A stretch of 18,302 nucleotides of DNA from CAZNRY01 sp964575675 (GCA_964575675.1 CAZNRY010000080.1:1-18302), one strand, 5' to 3'. Shown: positions 1-7,424, counted from the stretch's first letter. Program-made: numbers and translations. The notes: generated by a model not told the origin, from the letters alone.

Positions 1-449
1 AGGAGTTTCAACCCTTCCTCCTCGAGCCCCTGGAAGCTGTACGGAGATGATCGCGGTTTGAATGCTCCGCCGCGGAGCATCCGCGCCCCCGCGGCGGCGA
101 CCCCGCGCGCCGTCTCGATCAACTGCTCCCTGCTCTCGACGGCGCAGGGCCCGGCCATGAACACGATCTCGTCCCCCCCGACCGCGAAGGCGCCGAACTT
201 CACCCGGGTCGGCTCGGGGTGCTGCTCCCGCGAGACGAGCGGATAGGGGGCCGCGACCGGGCGGATCTCCCGCACGCCCGGCATCGTCGCGAGCTTCTCG
301 CCCAGCGCGGACGCGCCGGCGCCGATCACGCCCACCAGACTCTCCCCACCGCACTCGCTCACCTGGACGCGGAAACCCTGTCCCTCAATGAAGCGAATCA
401 CCTCCGCCTTGATCTTGACCGAACACGACCTATCGAGCACTGCGATCAT
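1..449 (-). CDS. aroF: 3-deoxy-7-phosphoheptulonate (DAHP) synthase, type I-beta, 5' part only
   Basis: Condenses phosphoenolpyruvate and erythrose-4-phosphate to DAHP, the first shikimate-pathway step. The minus-strand frame begins MIAVLDRSCSVKIKAEV and is open for 149 codons to the window edge. Residues 1 to about 85 resemble the ferredoxin-like N-terminal domain of Thermotoga-type DAHP synthases, ending in the conserved PYPLVSREQHPEPT segment. The barrel then starts with MAGPCAVESREQ and GGAFKPRSSPYSFQGL, which are family signatures. The start is ATG with a strong GGAGGGG site about 4 bases upstream. It lies 98 bp downstream of trpA on the same strand, so it is probably the last or next gene of the trp operon. 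In characterised relatives the N-terminal domain mediates aromatic amino acid feedback inhibition; whether that holds here is inference. The catalytic C-terminal part is outside the window. Confidence 0.93.
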   Translation of the reverse strand, partial: MIAVLDRSCSVKIKAEVIRFIEGQGFRVQVSECGGESLVGVIGAGASALGEKLATMPGVREIRPVAAPYPLVSREQHPEPTRVKFGAFAVGGDEIVFMAGPCAVESREQLIETARGVAAAGARMLRGGAFKPRSSPYSFQGLEEEGLKL

Positions 450-547
450 GTCACCCCTCCGCGAATCTACGGACCACTCCGGTTGTTCCCATCTCGTTAC
501 GGACGAGGTCGGCGACCCCGGCCTCGATCATTCAGATCCACTCGACA

Positions 548-1339
548 TCAGGCGACGTCGGATCCATTCGGCATCAAGCGACGAAGGAAGGCGGCCGGAC
601 GCTCGCCGCGCTCCAACGCCTCGATCAACGCGCTTCCCACGATGATTCCGTCCGCGTGGGAAGCGATCTCCTCGACCTGCTCGCGCCTCTGAATACCAAA
701 CCCCGCCATGACGGGAAGGGGTGATATCGCCCGCAGACCGTCCAGGTACCCGGCGAGCCCGACAGAAACGCCCGAGGTTCCCCCCGTTGTTCCCGTCATC
801 GTGACCGCGTAGACGAAACCCCGGCTCGCACTGCACAGCCGGATCAGCCGCTCGCGCGGGGTGACCGGCGTGACGAGCTGGATCAGAGCGAGGCCTTCTG
901 CATCGAGCGCATCCCGCATGAGAGCGGATTCCTCCAGGGGAAGGTCGGGAACGATGAACCCGGAAACACCCGCGTCCGAGGCGTCGCCGGCGAGCCGGTC
1001 GATCCCGTAGGCGAGGAACGGATTGAGGTACCCCATCAAGACGAGCGGAGCGCGGGGCCTATCGGCCATTTCCCGCAGCGTCGTCAGGATCCAGCGCAGG
1101 GTGACCCCCTGCTCCAACGCGGCGCGGCTCGCCCTCTGAATCGTCACCCCGTCCGCCATCGGATCGCTGAACGGAACCCCGATCTCGACCACGTCCGCGA
1201 TCGATCCGACTTCCCGCAGCAACGGGACGAACGCATCGGGCGACGGATACCCCGCCGTCAGGAACGCGACGAGCTTCGTGCGCGCGCGATCCGCCGTGCG
1301 CAGGGCGGTTTCGATCCGCGCGGATCCGTTGCCGTTCAT
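548..1339 (-). CDS. trpA: Tryptophan synthase alpha chain
   Basis: Cleaves indole-3-glycerol phosphate to indole and glyceraldehyde-3-phosphate, and channels indole to TrpB in the alpha2beta2 complex. The protein has 263 residues, normal for the family. Visible motifs are LVAFLTAGYPSPDAF, VEIGVPFSDPMADG with catalytic-type Glu52 and Asp63, GFIVPDLPLEES, and the C-terminal phosphate-site region MAGFGIQ and DGIIVGSALIE. The ATG at 1339 overlaps the trpB stop as ATGA, which fixes the start; a longer open frame upstream is only the shadow of trpB. Two loop positions are unusual: Val65 follows SDPMADG where Pro is usual (DGPTIQ), and Leu replaces the second Pro of PDLPPEE. Both catalytic acids are present, so activity is expected. 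Confidence 0.97.
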   Translation of the reverse strand: MNGNGSARIETALRTADRARTKLVAFLTAGYPSPDAFVPLLREVGSIADVVEIGVPFSDPMADGVTIQRASRAALEQGVTLRWILTTLREMADRPRAPLVLMGYLNPFLAYGIDRLAGDASDAGVSGFIVPDLPLEESALMRDALDAEGLALIQLVTPVTPRERLIRLCSASRGFVYAVTMTGTTGGTSGVSVGLAGYLDGLRAISPLPVMAGFGIQRREQVEEIASHADGIIVGSALIEALERGERPAAFLRRLMPNGSDVA

Positions 1340-2562
1340 CGCGGAACTTCCTTCCGCCCGACCGCCGCGAGAATCGGAATGTCCTTGTCGCCGCGCCCCG
1401 AGAGCCCGATCAGTATCTTCGCGCCCGGGTGGGATGTTGCGAAGACGTGCGCGCCCGCCACCGCGTGCGCGGATTCGAGCGCGGGGAGGATTCCTTCGAG
1501 AACGCAGCATGCGTCGAGGGCGGCCAGCGCATCCTTGTCCGACACGGCCGAGTACTCCGCCCGTCCCGTCGCGCGGAGATACGAGTGCTCCGGACCCACC
1601 CCGGGGTAATCCAGTCCGGCGGAGATCGAGTGTGTCTCGCGAATCTGCCCGTCGGCATCCTGAAGGAGCATCGAGTAACTCCCGTGCAAGACGCCCTTGC
1701 CCCCGCGGCAGAGTGTCGCGGCATGCTCGCCTGGACCCGCGCCGCGCCCGCCCGCCTCGACGCCCAGGAGCCTCACCCCCTTGTCCTCGATAAAGGGATG
1801 GAAGATGCCGATCGCGTTGGACCCGCCGCCGACACAGGCCACGACTGCATCCGGAAGCCCGCCCGCCGCATCGATGATCTGCGCGCGCGCCTCGCGTCCG
1901 ATCACGCTCTGCAGCTCCCTCACGAGCCATGGGTAGGGATGCGGGCCCACGGCCGAACCGAGAAGGTAGTAGGCCCCGGCAGGATCGGAAACCCAATCGC
2001 GCATCGCCTCGTCGATCGCGGCGCGCAGCGTCTGGTCGCCCGTCTTCACCGGGACCACCTCTGCGCCGAGCCTCAGCATCCGGTCGACGTTCGGCGATTG
2101 CCTCTCAACGTCGACGCTTCCCATGTAGACGCGGCAGGGGATCCCCAGGCGGGCGCACGCGGCGGCCGCGGCCACGCCGTGCTGCCCCGCCCCGGTTTCG
2201 GCGATCACACGCCGCGCGCCGAGCCGTCGGGCGAGAAGAGCCTGTCCGATGGCATTGTTGATCTTGTGCGCGCCCGTGTGGGCAAGGTCCTCCCGCTTCA
2301 ACCAGACCGATGCCCCCCACGCCCCGCCAAGACGAGATGCTGGCGTGAGCGGCGTCGGCCGGCCTACCCAGGAAGAGAGCTCCGCATCCAGCTCGGCGCG
2401 AAACATCGGATCGGCGAGTGCGGCGCGGGCGCCCGCTTCGAGCCGTTCGAGTGCGCCGACCAGCGTCTCGGGGACGAATCGACCGCCGAACTCGCCGAAT
2501 CGGCCGCGAGAGTCAGGAAGTTCCTCCATGGCCTCGCTACGCCCGTCTTTCACCGCTTTCAT
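1336..2562 (-). CDS. trpB: Tryptophan synthase beta chain
   Basis: PLP enzyme that condenses indole with L-serine to give L-tryptophan. It has 408 residues, typical of TrpB1. RFGEFGGRFVPETL opens the conserved part. Lys100 in HTGAHKINNA is the Schiff-base lysine, Glu122 in AETGAGQHG is the catalytic acid, and CVGGGSNAIGIF is the PLP phosphate loop. GPHPYPWLVRELQSVIG and HSISAGLDYPGVGPEH are also standard. The ATG at 2562 has GGAGGT six bases upstream and overlaps the trpF stop by ATGA, so it is preferred over a longer open frame to 2832. A second in-frame Met at 2529 is possible but has poorer context. Its 3' end overlaps trpA by ATGA, consistent with equimolar production of the two subunits. 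Confidence 0.98.
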   Translation of the reverse strand: MKAVKDGRSEAMEELPDSRGRFGEFGGRFVPETLVGALERLEAGARAALADPMFRAELDAELSSWVGRPTPLTPASRLGGAWGASVWLKREDLAHTGAHKINNAIGQALLARRLGARRVIAETGAGQHGVAAAAACARLGIPCRVYMGSVDVERQSPNVDRMLRLGAEVVPVKTGDQTLRAAIDEAMRDWVSDPAGAYYLLGSAVGPHPYPWLVRELQSVIGREARAQIIDAAGGLPDAVVACVGGGSNAIGIFHPFIEDKGVRLLGVEAGGRGAGPGEHAATLCRGGKGVLHGSYSMLLQDADGQIRETHSISAGLDYPGVGPEHSYLRATGRAEYSAVSDKDALAALDACCVLEGILPALESAHAVAGAHVFATSHPGAKILIGLSGRGDKDIPILAAVGRKEVPR

Positions 2563-3185
2563 CGCTCGACCTCCGCCTCCCGGACCGACGCCACGAATGC
2601 CGCGATGCGGTTGGGATCCTTGACGCCGGGACTCGACTCGACACCGCTGCTCACGTCGACCGCGTACGGGCGCGCGATCCGAATCGCCCGCCCGACGTTC
2701 TCGGGGTTCAGGCCACCGGCCAGCACAACGCGCGCCGTTCGCGCGATCTGCGCGGCCGCGTTCCAATCCCCGGTCTCCCCACGACCGCTCGCCCTGCCGT
2801 CGAGAAGAATGGTCGGAGGGTCGGCCTGGCACTCGCGGAACGACGCGATTTCCCGAAGGAGACCGGGACCGTCATGAAACACCGGGATCGCCCGTGCCCG
2901 CGGCTCTTCCTCGAGTCCGCCGATCGACCCGGCCTCGATCTGAATCCGATCGGGGCTCAAGCAGTCGAGCACCTCGCGGACCTCCTCGGTCGTCGGACTC
3001 GCAAAGACCGCCACCTTGAGAACGAAGGAAGGAAGGCGGCGCGCCAGCGATGCTGCCCGCTCCGGGGTGACGCGGCGCGAAGACGGGGCGAAGACGAAGC
3101 CGACGGCATCGACGCCGCAATCGACCGCGGCGTCGACCGCCTCCCCGCTCGTCAACCCGCAGATTTTGATCCGCACGCGCATCAT
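2559..3185 (-). CDS. trpF: Phosphoribosylanthranilate isomerase
   Basis: Converts N-(5'-phosphoribosyl)anthranilate to 1-(o-carboxyphenylamino)-1-deoxyribulose-5-phosphate by an Amadori rearrangement. The protein has 208 residues and a single-domain (beta/alpha)8 barrel. Catalytic-type Cys9 lies in KICGLT and Asp129 in TILLDG. AVGFVFAPSSRRVTPE and VVLAGGLNPENVG are phosphate-binding signatures. The start at 3185 gives MMRVRIKICG and overlaps the trpC stop as ATGA, matching the other junctions; Met2 at 3182 is the alternative. The usual VQLHG strand is replaced by IQIEAG and the GGTG loop by GRGETGDW, so this copy is somewhat divergent while keeping both catalytic residues. It is separate from trpC, unlike the TrpCF fusion of enterobacteria. 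Confidence 0.96.
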   Translation of the reverse strand: MMRVRIKICGLTSGEAVDAAVDCGVDAVGFVFAPSSRRVTPERAASLARRLPSFVLKVAVFASPTTEEVREVLDCLSPDRIQIEAGSIGGLEEEPRARAIPVFHDGPGLLREIASFRECQADPPTILLDGRASGRGETGDWNAAAQIARTARVVLAGGLNPENVGRAIRIARPYAVDVSSGVESSPGVKDPNRIAAFVASVREAEVER

Positions 3186-4012
3186 CGCCCCGCCCGCGGG
3201 GCGGCACGACCCGCGCGCAGCATCGCCGCGACGAGGGCTCCCGGATCTTCGGCCCCCATCAACGCCGTTCCGACGAGGGCGAGCGAGTATCCCGATCTCG
3301 CCGCATCCGCCGCATCATCGGCGGTCGAGATCCCGCTTTCCGCGACCGAGATCCTCTCCGCCGGAATCCGTCCCGCCAGCCGCGCCAGGCGCTCGGGGAC
3401 GACCGCGAGGGTCACCAGATCGCGCGCGTTGACGCCGATCCACACTGTTTCTTCCGACGCGCCGCGGATCGCTCCACTCGTGACTCGCTTCAGATCCTCT
3501 TCATCGAAAGCCTCGAGAAGGACGAACATTCCGGCCTCGCCTGCGGCTTCGATCAGGGCGCCGATCCGATCGTCGTCGAGCATCCGGACGATCAAGAGAA
3601 CGCCCGCCGCCCCGCAGGCGCGCGCCTCCCAGACTTGGTAGGGATCGACGAGGAAATCCTTCCGCATAGCCGGAAACTCCACGGCGTGCGCCGCCTGCTC
3701 CAGATCGCGCAGGTCTCCCGCGAAATGATCCGGCTCGGTCAGCACGGAGATCACGGCCGCGCCGGCGTCACCGTATGCGCGCGCGCGACCCGCGACGTCG
3801 CGCTCCCGATCCTCCCCGATCAGAGCCCCCATCGAGGGCGAGCGGAACTTGACCTCGGCGATGAGATCGAAGCGGTTCTCGGACAGAGCGACCCGGGGCG
3901 GCGCAGGAGTCGCCATCGCCCTGCGGCGAAGCGCCGCCTCGGGCTCCCGTGCGCGCGCCTCCACTACACGCGCGCGGCTCGCACGCGCCATGCGCATGAG
4001 GAAATCAGACAT
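3182..4012 (-). CDS. trpC: Indole-3-glycerol-phosphate synthase
   Basis: Closes the indole ring with loss of CO2 and water, feeding TrpA. With the chosen start the protein has 276 residues. The active-site set is complete: Glu53 and Lys55 in IAEVKFRSPSMG, Lys118 in MRKDFLVDPYQ, Glu167 in LLEAFDEED, Asn195 in IGVNARDL, and Glu225/Ser226 in VAESGIS. The usual K(K/R)(A/R)SPSKG is FRSPSMG here, a mild change. The ATG at 4012 is preferred because GGGGAG lies 9 bases upstream; the in-frame ATG at 4021 has no room for a ribosome site, and the frame open to 4072 is trpD shadow. The 8-bp overlap with trpD is the only trp junction in this operon that is not ATGA. Confidence 0.96.
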   Translation of the reverse strand: MSDFLMRMARASRARVVEARAREPEAALRRRAMATPAPPRVALSENRFDLIAEVKFRSPSMGALIGEDRERDVAGRARAYGDAGAAVISVLTEPDHFAGDLRDLEQAAHAVEFPAMRKDFLVDPYQVWEARACGAAGVLLIVRMLDDDRIGALIEAAGEAGMFVLLEAFDEEDLKRVTSGAIRGASEETVWIGVNARDLVTLAVVPERLARLAGRIPAERISVAESGISTADDAADAARSGYSLALVGTALMGAEDPGALVAAMLRAGRAAPRAGR

Positions 4013-5030
4013 TCCGCGCATCTCCCCGGCCGAACCGGGCCAACGCGTCGAGCAAACGCCCGGCGCGCCCATCGTCGATCGCGGACGCCGCCGCCGCGAT
4101 CCCTTCCCGGGGAGACCGCACGGATCCGGTCACCTCGAGCACGAGCGATGTGCCGAGCAGAACCGCGTCACGGTGCGGACCGCGCTCGCCCGCCATGACG
4201 GCCCGAAGGGCGTCCGCGTTGACCCGCGCGTCTCCGCCCGCGAGATCTTCAGGCGCACATCGCTCGATCCCGTAGTCGAGTGGATCGCGCCGTTCCATCG
4301 CGACCGAACCTGGCCGCACGTCGAAGACGAGAAACGGACCGATCGGCGTCGCCTCGTCCCATCCCGCTTCCGCGTGCACGACGAACGCCCGCTCGATCGG
4401 AAGACCGGCGAGCGCATCGGCGAGGAGTTGCGCGGCCCTGCGGCTGAACGCGCCCACGACCTGATACTCCGGCTCCGCGGGGTTGGTCAGGGGGCCCAGC
4501 ATGTTGAAGACGGTCCGGACGCCAAGAGTCCGCCGGATCGCCGCGACGGCCTTCATGGAAGGATGGAAGTGCGGGGCGAAGAGGAATGTGAAGCCGGTCT
4601 CCTCGAGGCACCGGCCGGCCTGCGTTTCGTCCAACGGGAGGTCGAGGCCGAGCGCCTCGATGCAGTCCGCGCTTCCTGCGCGGCTCGAAACTGATCGATT
4701 GCCGTGCTTGACGACCTGGGCTCCGCACGCGGCGGCCAGGATCGCGGTCCCGGTGGAGAGGTTGAGACTTCCCGACCCATCTCCGCCCGTGCCGCAGGTG
4801 TCGACGAGCGGGCCGCTCCTCGTCAGAAGCGGCTTCCTCGCCAGGCGGCGCATCGTCCGCGCGAAGCCCCGCAATTCATCGGCCGTCTCTCCCTTGGACC
4901 GAAGCGCCGCCAGGAGCGCGCCCCCCATCGCCATCGGGATGCTCTCGTCGCTCAATCTCTCCATGAGCGACGACGCTTCTTCTTCCGAGAGGTCTTGGCG
5001 GTTCAGAAGGCGCTCCAGGGTTTCGGTCAT
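4005..5030 (-). CDS. trpD: Anthranilate phosphoribosyltransferase
   Basis: Transfers the phosphoribosyl group of PRPP to anthranilate. The protein has 341 residues, normal for a free-standing TrpD. An N-terminal helical domain (about 1-70) is followed by the PRPP loop DTCGTGGDGSGSLN (GTGGD at 80-84), then NLST, KHGNRSVSSRAGSAD (108-122), HFHPSMKAVAAIRRTLGVRT, NMLGPLTNPA (177-186), and the Mg-binding pair Asp225/Glu226 in GWDEATPIGP. The ATG at 5030 overlaps the trpG stop by ATGA. It is not fused to the glutaminase TrpG, unlike E. coli. No anomalies in key residues. Confidence 0.97.
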   Translation of the reverse strand: MTETLERLLNRQDLSEEEASSLMERLSDESIPMAMGGALLAALRSKGETADELRGFARTMRRLARKPLLTRSGPLVDTCGTGGDGSGSLNLSTGTAILAAACGAQVVKHGNRSVSSRAGSADCIEALGLDLPLDETQAGRCLEETGFTFLFAPHFHPSMKAVAAIRRTLGVRTVFNMLGPLTNPAEPEYQVVGAFSRRAAQLLADALAGLPIERAFVVHAEAGWDEATPIGPFLVFDVRPGSVAMERRDPLDYGIERCAPEDLAGGDARVNADALRAVMAGERGPHRDAVLLGTSLVLEVTGSVRSPREGIAAAASAIDDGRAGRLLDALARFGRGDARNV

Positions 5031-5620
5031 GACCGCGCTCCCGCAGGCTCGAGGTCGAGGAAGTTCCGGAGCAGCCGCTCCCCCTCGGGCGTCAGGATGC
5101 TCTCGGGATGAAACTGGACCCCCTCCGTCGGGAGCGACCGATGCCGGATCCCCATGATCTCGCCTTCCGACGTGTAGGCCGTTACGCCCAACTCCTCGGG
5201 AAGCCCCTCCTCGTTCACGGCGAGCGAGTGATAGCGCCCCGCCTGGAACGGATTCGGCAGGCCCTGGTACAGCGTCCGGCTGTCGTGATAGATCGCCGAC
5301 GCCTTGCCGTGGATGAGTTGCGCGGCCGGTCCAATTTTCCCACCAAGCGCCGCGCCGATCGCCTGATGCCCCAGACAGACGCCCAGCACGGGGATGCGCG
5401 TCATGCAGGCCGAGATCATCGCAATTGAGACCCCCGCGTTTTCGGGCCTGCCGGGGCCGGGCGATACGACCAGATGGCTCGGCGCCATCGCGAGCGCCTC
5501 ATCGACCGTCACCTCATCGTTGCGGCGGACCGTCACCCGCGCGCCGAGGATGGCGAGCGCCTGCACCAGGTTGTACGAAAATGAATCGTAGTTGTCGATC
5601 AAGAGCACGTGGGCGCTCAT
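5027..5620 (-). CDS. trpG: Anthranilate synthase component II (glutamine amidotransferase)
   Basis: Class I glutaminase that supplies ammonia to TrpE. The protein has 197 residues, a single domain. The N-terminal signature is LLIDNYDSFSYNLVQ, the oxyanion strand VVSPGPGRPENAG, the nucleophile Cys82 in GVCLGHQAIG, and the rest of the triad His171 and Glu173 in GVQFHPES. The ATG at 5620 overlaps the trpE stop as ATGA and has GGAGGAT upstream inside trpE. In many bacteria such a subunit also serves 4-amino-4-deoxychorismate synthase (PabA); the position directly after trpE supports trpG as the primary role, but dual use cannot be excluded. Confidence 0.96.
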   Translation of the reverse strand: MSAHVLLIDNYDSFSYNLVQALAILGARVTVRRNDEVTVDEALAMAPSHLVVSPGPGRPENAGVSIAMISACMTRIPVLGVCLGHQAIGAALGGKIGPAAQLIHGKASAIYHDSRTLYQGLPNPFQAGRYHSLAVNEEGLPEELGVTAYTSEGEIMGIRHRSLPTEGVQFHPESILTPEGERLLRNFLDLEPAGARS

Positions 5621-7002
5621 AGTCCATCCTCCGCCATGGTCATGGCCGCCTCGAGTGCCGCCGCCTTCGCGCGAACTTCCGCGAGCTCCGCTTCCGGGCG
5701 GCTATCGGCCACGATCCCGGCCCCGGCCTGAAATGTATAAGTTCCTTCGTGGAACACGAGCGTCCTGATCGCGATCGCCTGGTCCATCCCTCCGCCGTGC
5801 CCGAAGTAACCGACGGTCCCGGCATAGAGACCCCTGCCGACCGGTTCCAACTCGTCGATCAGCTCCATCGCGCGGACCTTCGGGGCTCCCACGACCGTGC
5901 CGGCCGGGAAGGCTGCGGCGAATAGATCGAACGCGTCCGCCTCGGACGCGAGAACGCCGTTCACGCCGCTCACGATGTGCATCACGTGGCTGTAGCGTTC
6001 GATGATCCGGAACGGATCGACGCGGATCGTTCCGGGAACCGCCACGCGACCGAGGTCATTGCGCGCCAGGTCGACCAACATCACGTGCTCGGCGGCCTCC
6101 TTGGGATCGGCGAGGAGCTCCTCCTCAAGGCGGCGGTCTTCTTCCTCTGAATGGCCGCGCGGGCGCGTGCCCGCGATCGGCCGGAGCGCGGCCTTCCTTC
6201 CGTTCAGCTTCACGAGCGCCTCGGGCGAGGAACCAACGACGGCGAAATCGCCGAGCTGCAGGAAGTAGAGGTAGGGGGAAGGGTTGAGGAGGCGCAGCGC
6301 CCGATAGACCTCGAATGGATGGACTTCGGCGGCGCCGGAGAAGCAGATCGACAGGACGAGCTGGAAGACGTCCCCGGCCGTGATGTGCTTCTTCGCGCGC
6401 TCGACCGCAGCGATGAACTCCTCCGCTCCGAGACTCGCCCGCGGCGCGGAATGCCTCCGGCCCGCGGGCCGTGGCGGGACCGGCCCCCGCAGGGCGGCGA
6501 TCACCTCGCGGCGGAGGGTCCGGCGCTCGGCGTCGGGGCCATCGTGGAGGAGCGCGACCCGCCGCGTGATGTGGTCGAAGACGAGCATCGATCGCGGAGC
6601 GACGTAGGCCGCCTCGGGGAGCTTCTGGACCGCCGCACGCGAGGGACCGAGCTTCTCGAACCGCCGCACGAGATCGTACCCGGTCACACCGACCATCCCG
6701 CCCGTGAAGGGCAATGACGCATACTCCCGGCCAGGACGCGGGATGCGGTCCAGCACCCCGCGGAAGGTGCTCAGCAGCGCTGCTCGGTCGGCCGGGGCGG
6801 GGAACGATTCGGCGCCGATCGTCAGCATTCCGCGATCGAGGACGAGGGAAAGGGCCTCGCCGAATCCGATGAACGAGTACCGGCCGAGCCTCTCTCCACC
6901 GTCCGCGGACTCGAGGAGAAAGCAGGGCCGGAAGGGGGCGAGCTTCAGATACGCCGAAACGGGCGTGTCCAGGTCGGCCGCAATATCGAAAGGTTCCTGC
7001 AT
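5617..7002 (-). CDS. trpE: Anthranilate synthase component I
   Basis: Converts chorismate and ammonia (or Gln through TrpG) to anthranilate. The protein has 461 residues, within the usual range. The LLES motif at 29-32, an element of the feedback tryptophan site, is present. Chorismate-binding signatures follow: NPSPYLYF (240-247), PIAGTRPRG (275-283), EHVMLVDLARND (305-316), GAPKVRAMELI (372-382), GYFGHGGGMDQAIAIRT and AGAGIVADS (426-434). The ATG at 7002 has GGGAGG six bases upstream. It is the first structural gene after the leader and attenuator, so its transcription should depend on charged tRNA-Trp. Retention of LLES separates it from PabB-like paralogues that lack allostery, although feedback control itself is inferred. 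Confidence 0.97.
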   Translation of the reverse strand: MQEPFDIAADLDTPVSAYLKLAPFRPCFLLESADGGERLGRYSFIGFGEALSLVLDRGMLTIGAESFPAPADRAALLSTFRGVLDRIPRPGREYASLPFTGGMVGVTGYDLVRRFEKLGPSRAAVQKLPEAAYVAPRSMLVFDHITRRVALLHDGPDAERRTLRREVIAALRGPVPPRPAGRRHSAPRASLGAEEFIAAVERAKKHITAGDVFQLVLSICFSGAAEVHPFEVYRALRLLNPSPYLYFLQLGDFAVVGSSPEALVKLNGRKAALRPIAGTRPRGHSEEEDRRLEEELLADPKEAAEHVMLVDLARNDLGRVAVPGTIRVDPFRIIERYSHVMHIVSGVNGVLASEADAFDLFAAAFPAGTVVGAPKVRAMELIDELEPVGRGLYAGTVGYFGHGGGMDQAIAIRTLVFHEGTYTFQAGAGIVADSRPEAELAEVRAKAAALEAAMTMAEDGL

Positions 7003-7037
7003 CCGTAACCTCCCGGTCCACCCTCGCCAGGGTATGC

Positions 7038-7068
7038 AAGAAACCCACCCCCGGCTACGGAAGTGGGT
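7038..7068 (-). terminator. trp attenuator terminator (3:4 hairpin plus U-rich run)
   Basis: On the minus strand ACCCACTTCCG, loop TAGC, CGGGGGTGGGT form an 11-bp stem (nine Watson-Crick and two G-T pairs) with a tetraloop. It is followed directly by TTCTT at 7042-7038, giving a U-rich run when read from the stem's last T. The hairpin sits between the trpL stop and trpE, exactly where an attenuator is expected. Its 5' arm is also one strand of the antiterminator. Confidence 0.85.
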
Positions 7069-7170
7069 CGGCTAGACGAAACGTCGCGAAGACTAGGGCC
7101 TGGCCGCAGCCACCTCCTGGGCGTAAGGGCGCCACCACCAGCGAAGGCTCGCGGCGGGGCAGGAGATGGC
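7059..7170 (-). promoter_or_regulatory. trp leader RNA switch: 1:2 and 2:3 alternative hairpins
   Basis: Segment 1 (GCCATCTCCTG, 7170-7160) can pair over 11 bp with segment 2 (CAGGAGGTGGC, 7119-7109), with one G-T. Segment 2 (GGAGGTGG, 7117-7110) can instead pair over 8 bp with segment 3 (CCACTTCC, 7066-7059), with one G-T, and nearby CGG/CCG extend it. Segment 3 is most of the 5' arm of the terminator. The three Trp codons lie between segments 1 and 2, so a ribosome stalled there would hold 1 and 2 apart and favour 2:3, the antiterminator. A ribosome that reaches the trpL stop would cover segment 2 and favour termination. The pairings are seen directly; the mechanism is the established attenuation model applied to them. 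Confidence 0.8.
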
Positions 7171-7197
7171 GAATCGGTTCGGCTGCTTCATAGACAT
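7093..7197 (-). CDS. trpL: trp operon leader peptide
   Basis: A 34-codon frame whose translation starts MSMKQPNRFA, contains LRWWWRPYAQ and ends VAAARP before TAG. The three adjacent Trp codons are at 7140-7132. Trp is the rarest amino acid, so three in a row in a short peptide placed before the attenuator hairpins and trpE is strong evidence for a regulatory leader. Starts are possible at 7197 or 7191, both in frame; GGATGG just upstream is a weak ribosome site. If the promoter at 7200-7229 is used, the ATG at 7191 would sit almost at the transcript's 5' end (near-leaderless). The peptide itself needs no function beyond ribosome stalling. Confidence 0.82.
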   Translation of the reverse strand: MSMKQPNRFAISCPAASLRWWWRPYAQEVAAARP

Positions 7198-7199
7198 CC

Positions 7200-7229
7200 A
7201 TCCTAACATCACGGAAAGGGGGGGGTCAA
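7200..7229 (-). promoter_or_regulatory. Candidate trp operon promoter
   Basis: Minus-strand TTGACC (7229-7224) and TAGGAT (7205-7200) are separated by 18 bases, matching the sigma-70 consensus at 5/6 and 4/6. A run of C lies in the spacer. The predicted transcript start is near 7193, which leaves little or no untranslated RNA before the leader peptide. No better pair was found between 7200 and 7300. Confidence 0.4.
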
Positions 7230-7312
7230 GGAATACCCATCAACTCATCTGATTGACGCCAGTTATCCAAGTAATAGACTCACTTCGACCTGCGGGATCA
7301 GCGAGTTTCAGA

Positions 7313-7421
7313 GCCGGTCCGGGCGCCTCCGCGCGACCCGAACCGGGTCGCTGGCGGCCGCACTCCCCCTCGCCCCAGCACTCAGCCAGCCTTCGCGCAT
7401 GGCATTCTCCCCTGGCGGTCC
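7313..7421 (+). mobile_element. IS91-like element relic (non-coding 3' region, copy 1)
   Basis: The segment matches 17752-17880 with one gap; within it 7361-7420 and 17821-17880 agree at about 56 of 60 bases. In the right-hand copy this sequence lies downstream of the transposase 3' end, so here it is a stranded piece of the same element. It sits only about 85 bp upstream of the trp promoter candidate and points opposite to the transposase fragment that follows, so at least two element pieces are joined in inverted orientation. Confidence 0.6.
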
Positions 7422-7424
7422 TCC

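Noticed and set aside
548..1996. 482-codon minus-strand frame covering trpA and part of trpB
   Set aside because: Only the part from 1339 is TrpA; the rest is an R/G-rich shadow of trpB, and the ATGA junction with a family-typical N-terminus fixes the start.
1429..3641. Long plus-strand frames opposite trpB, trpF and trpC
   Set aside because: High-GC antisense shadows with R/P/A-rich composition, no ribosome sites, and no recognisable motifs; the minus strand encodes complete enzymes.
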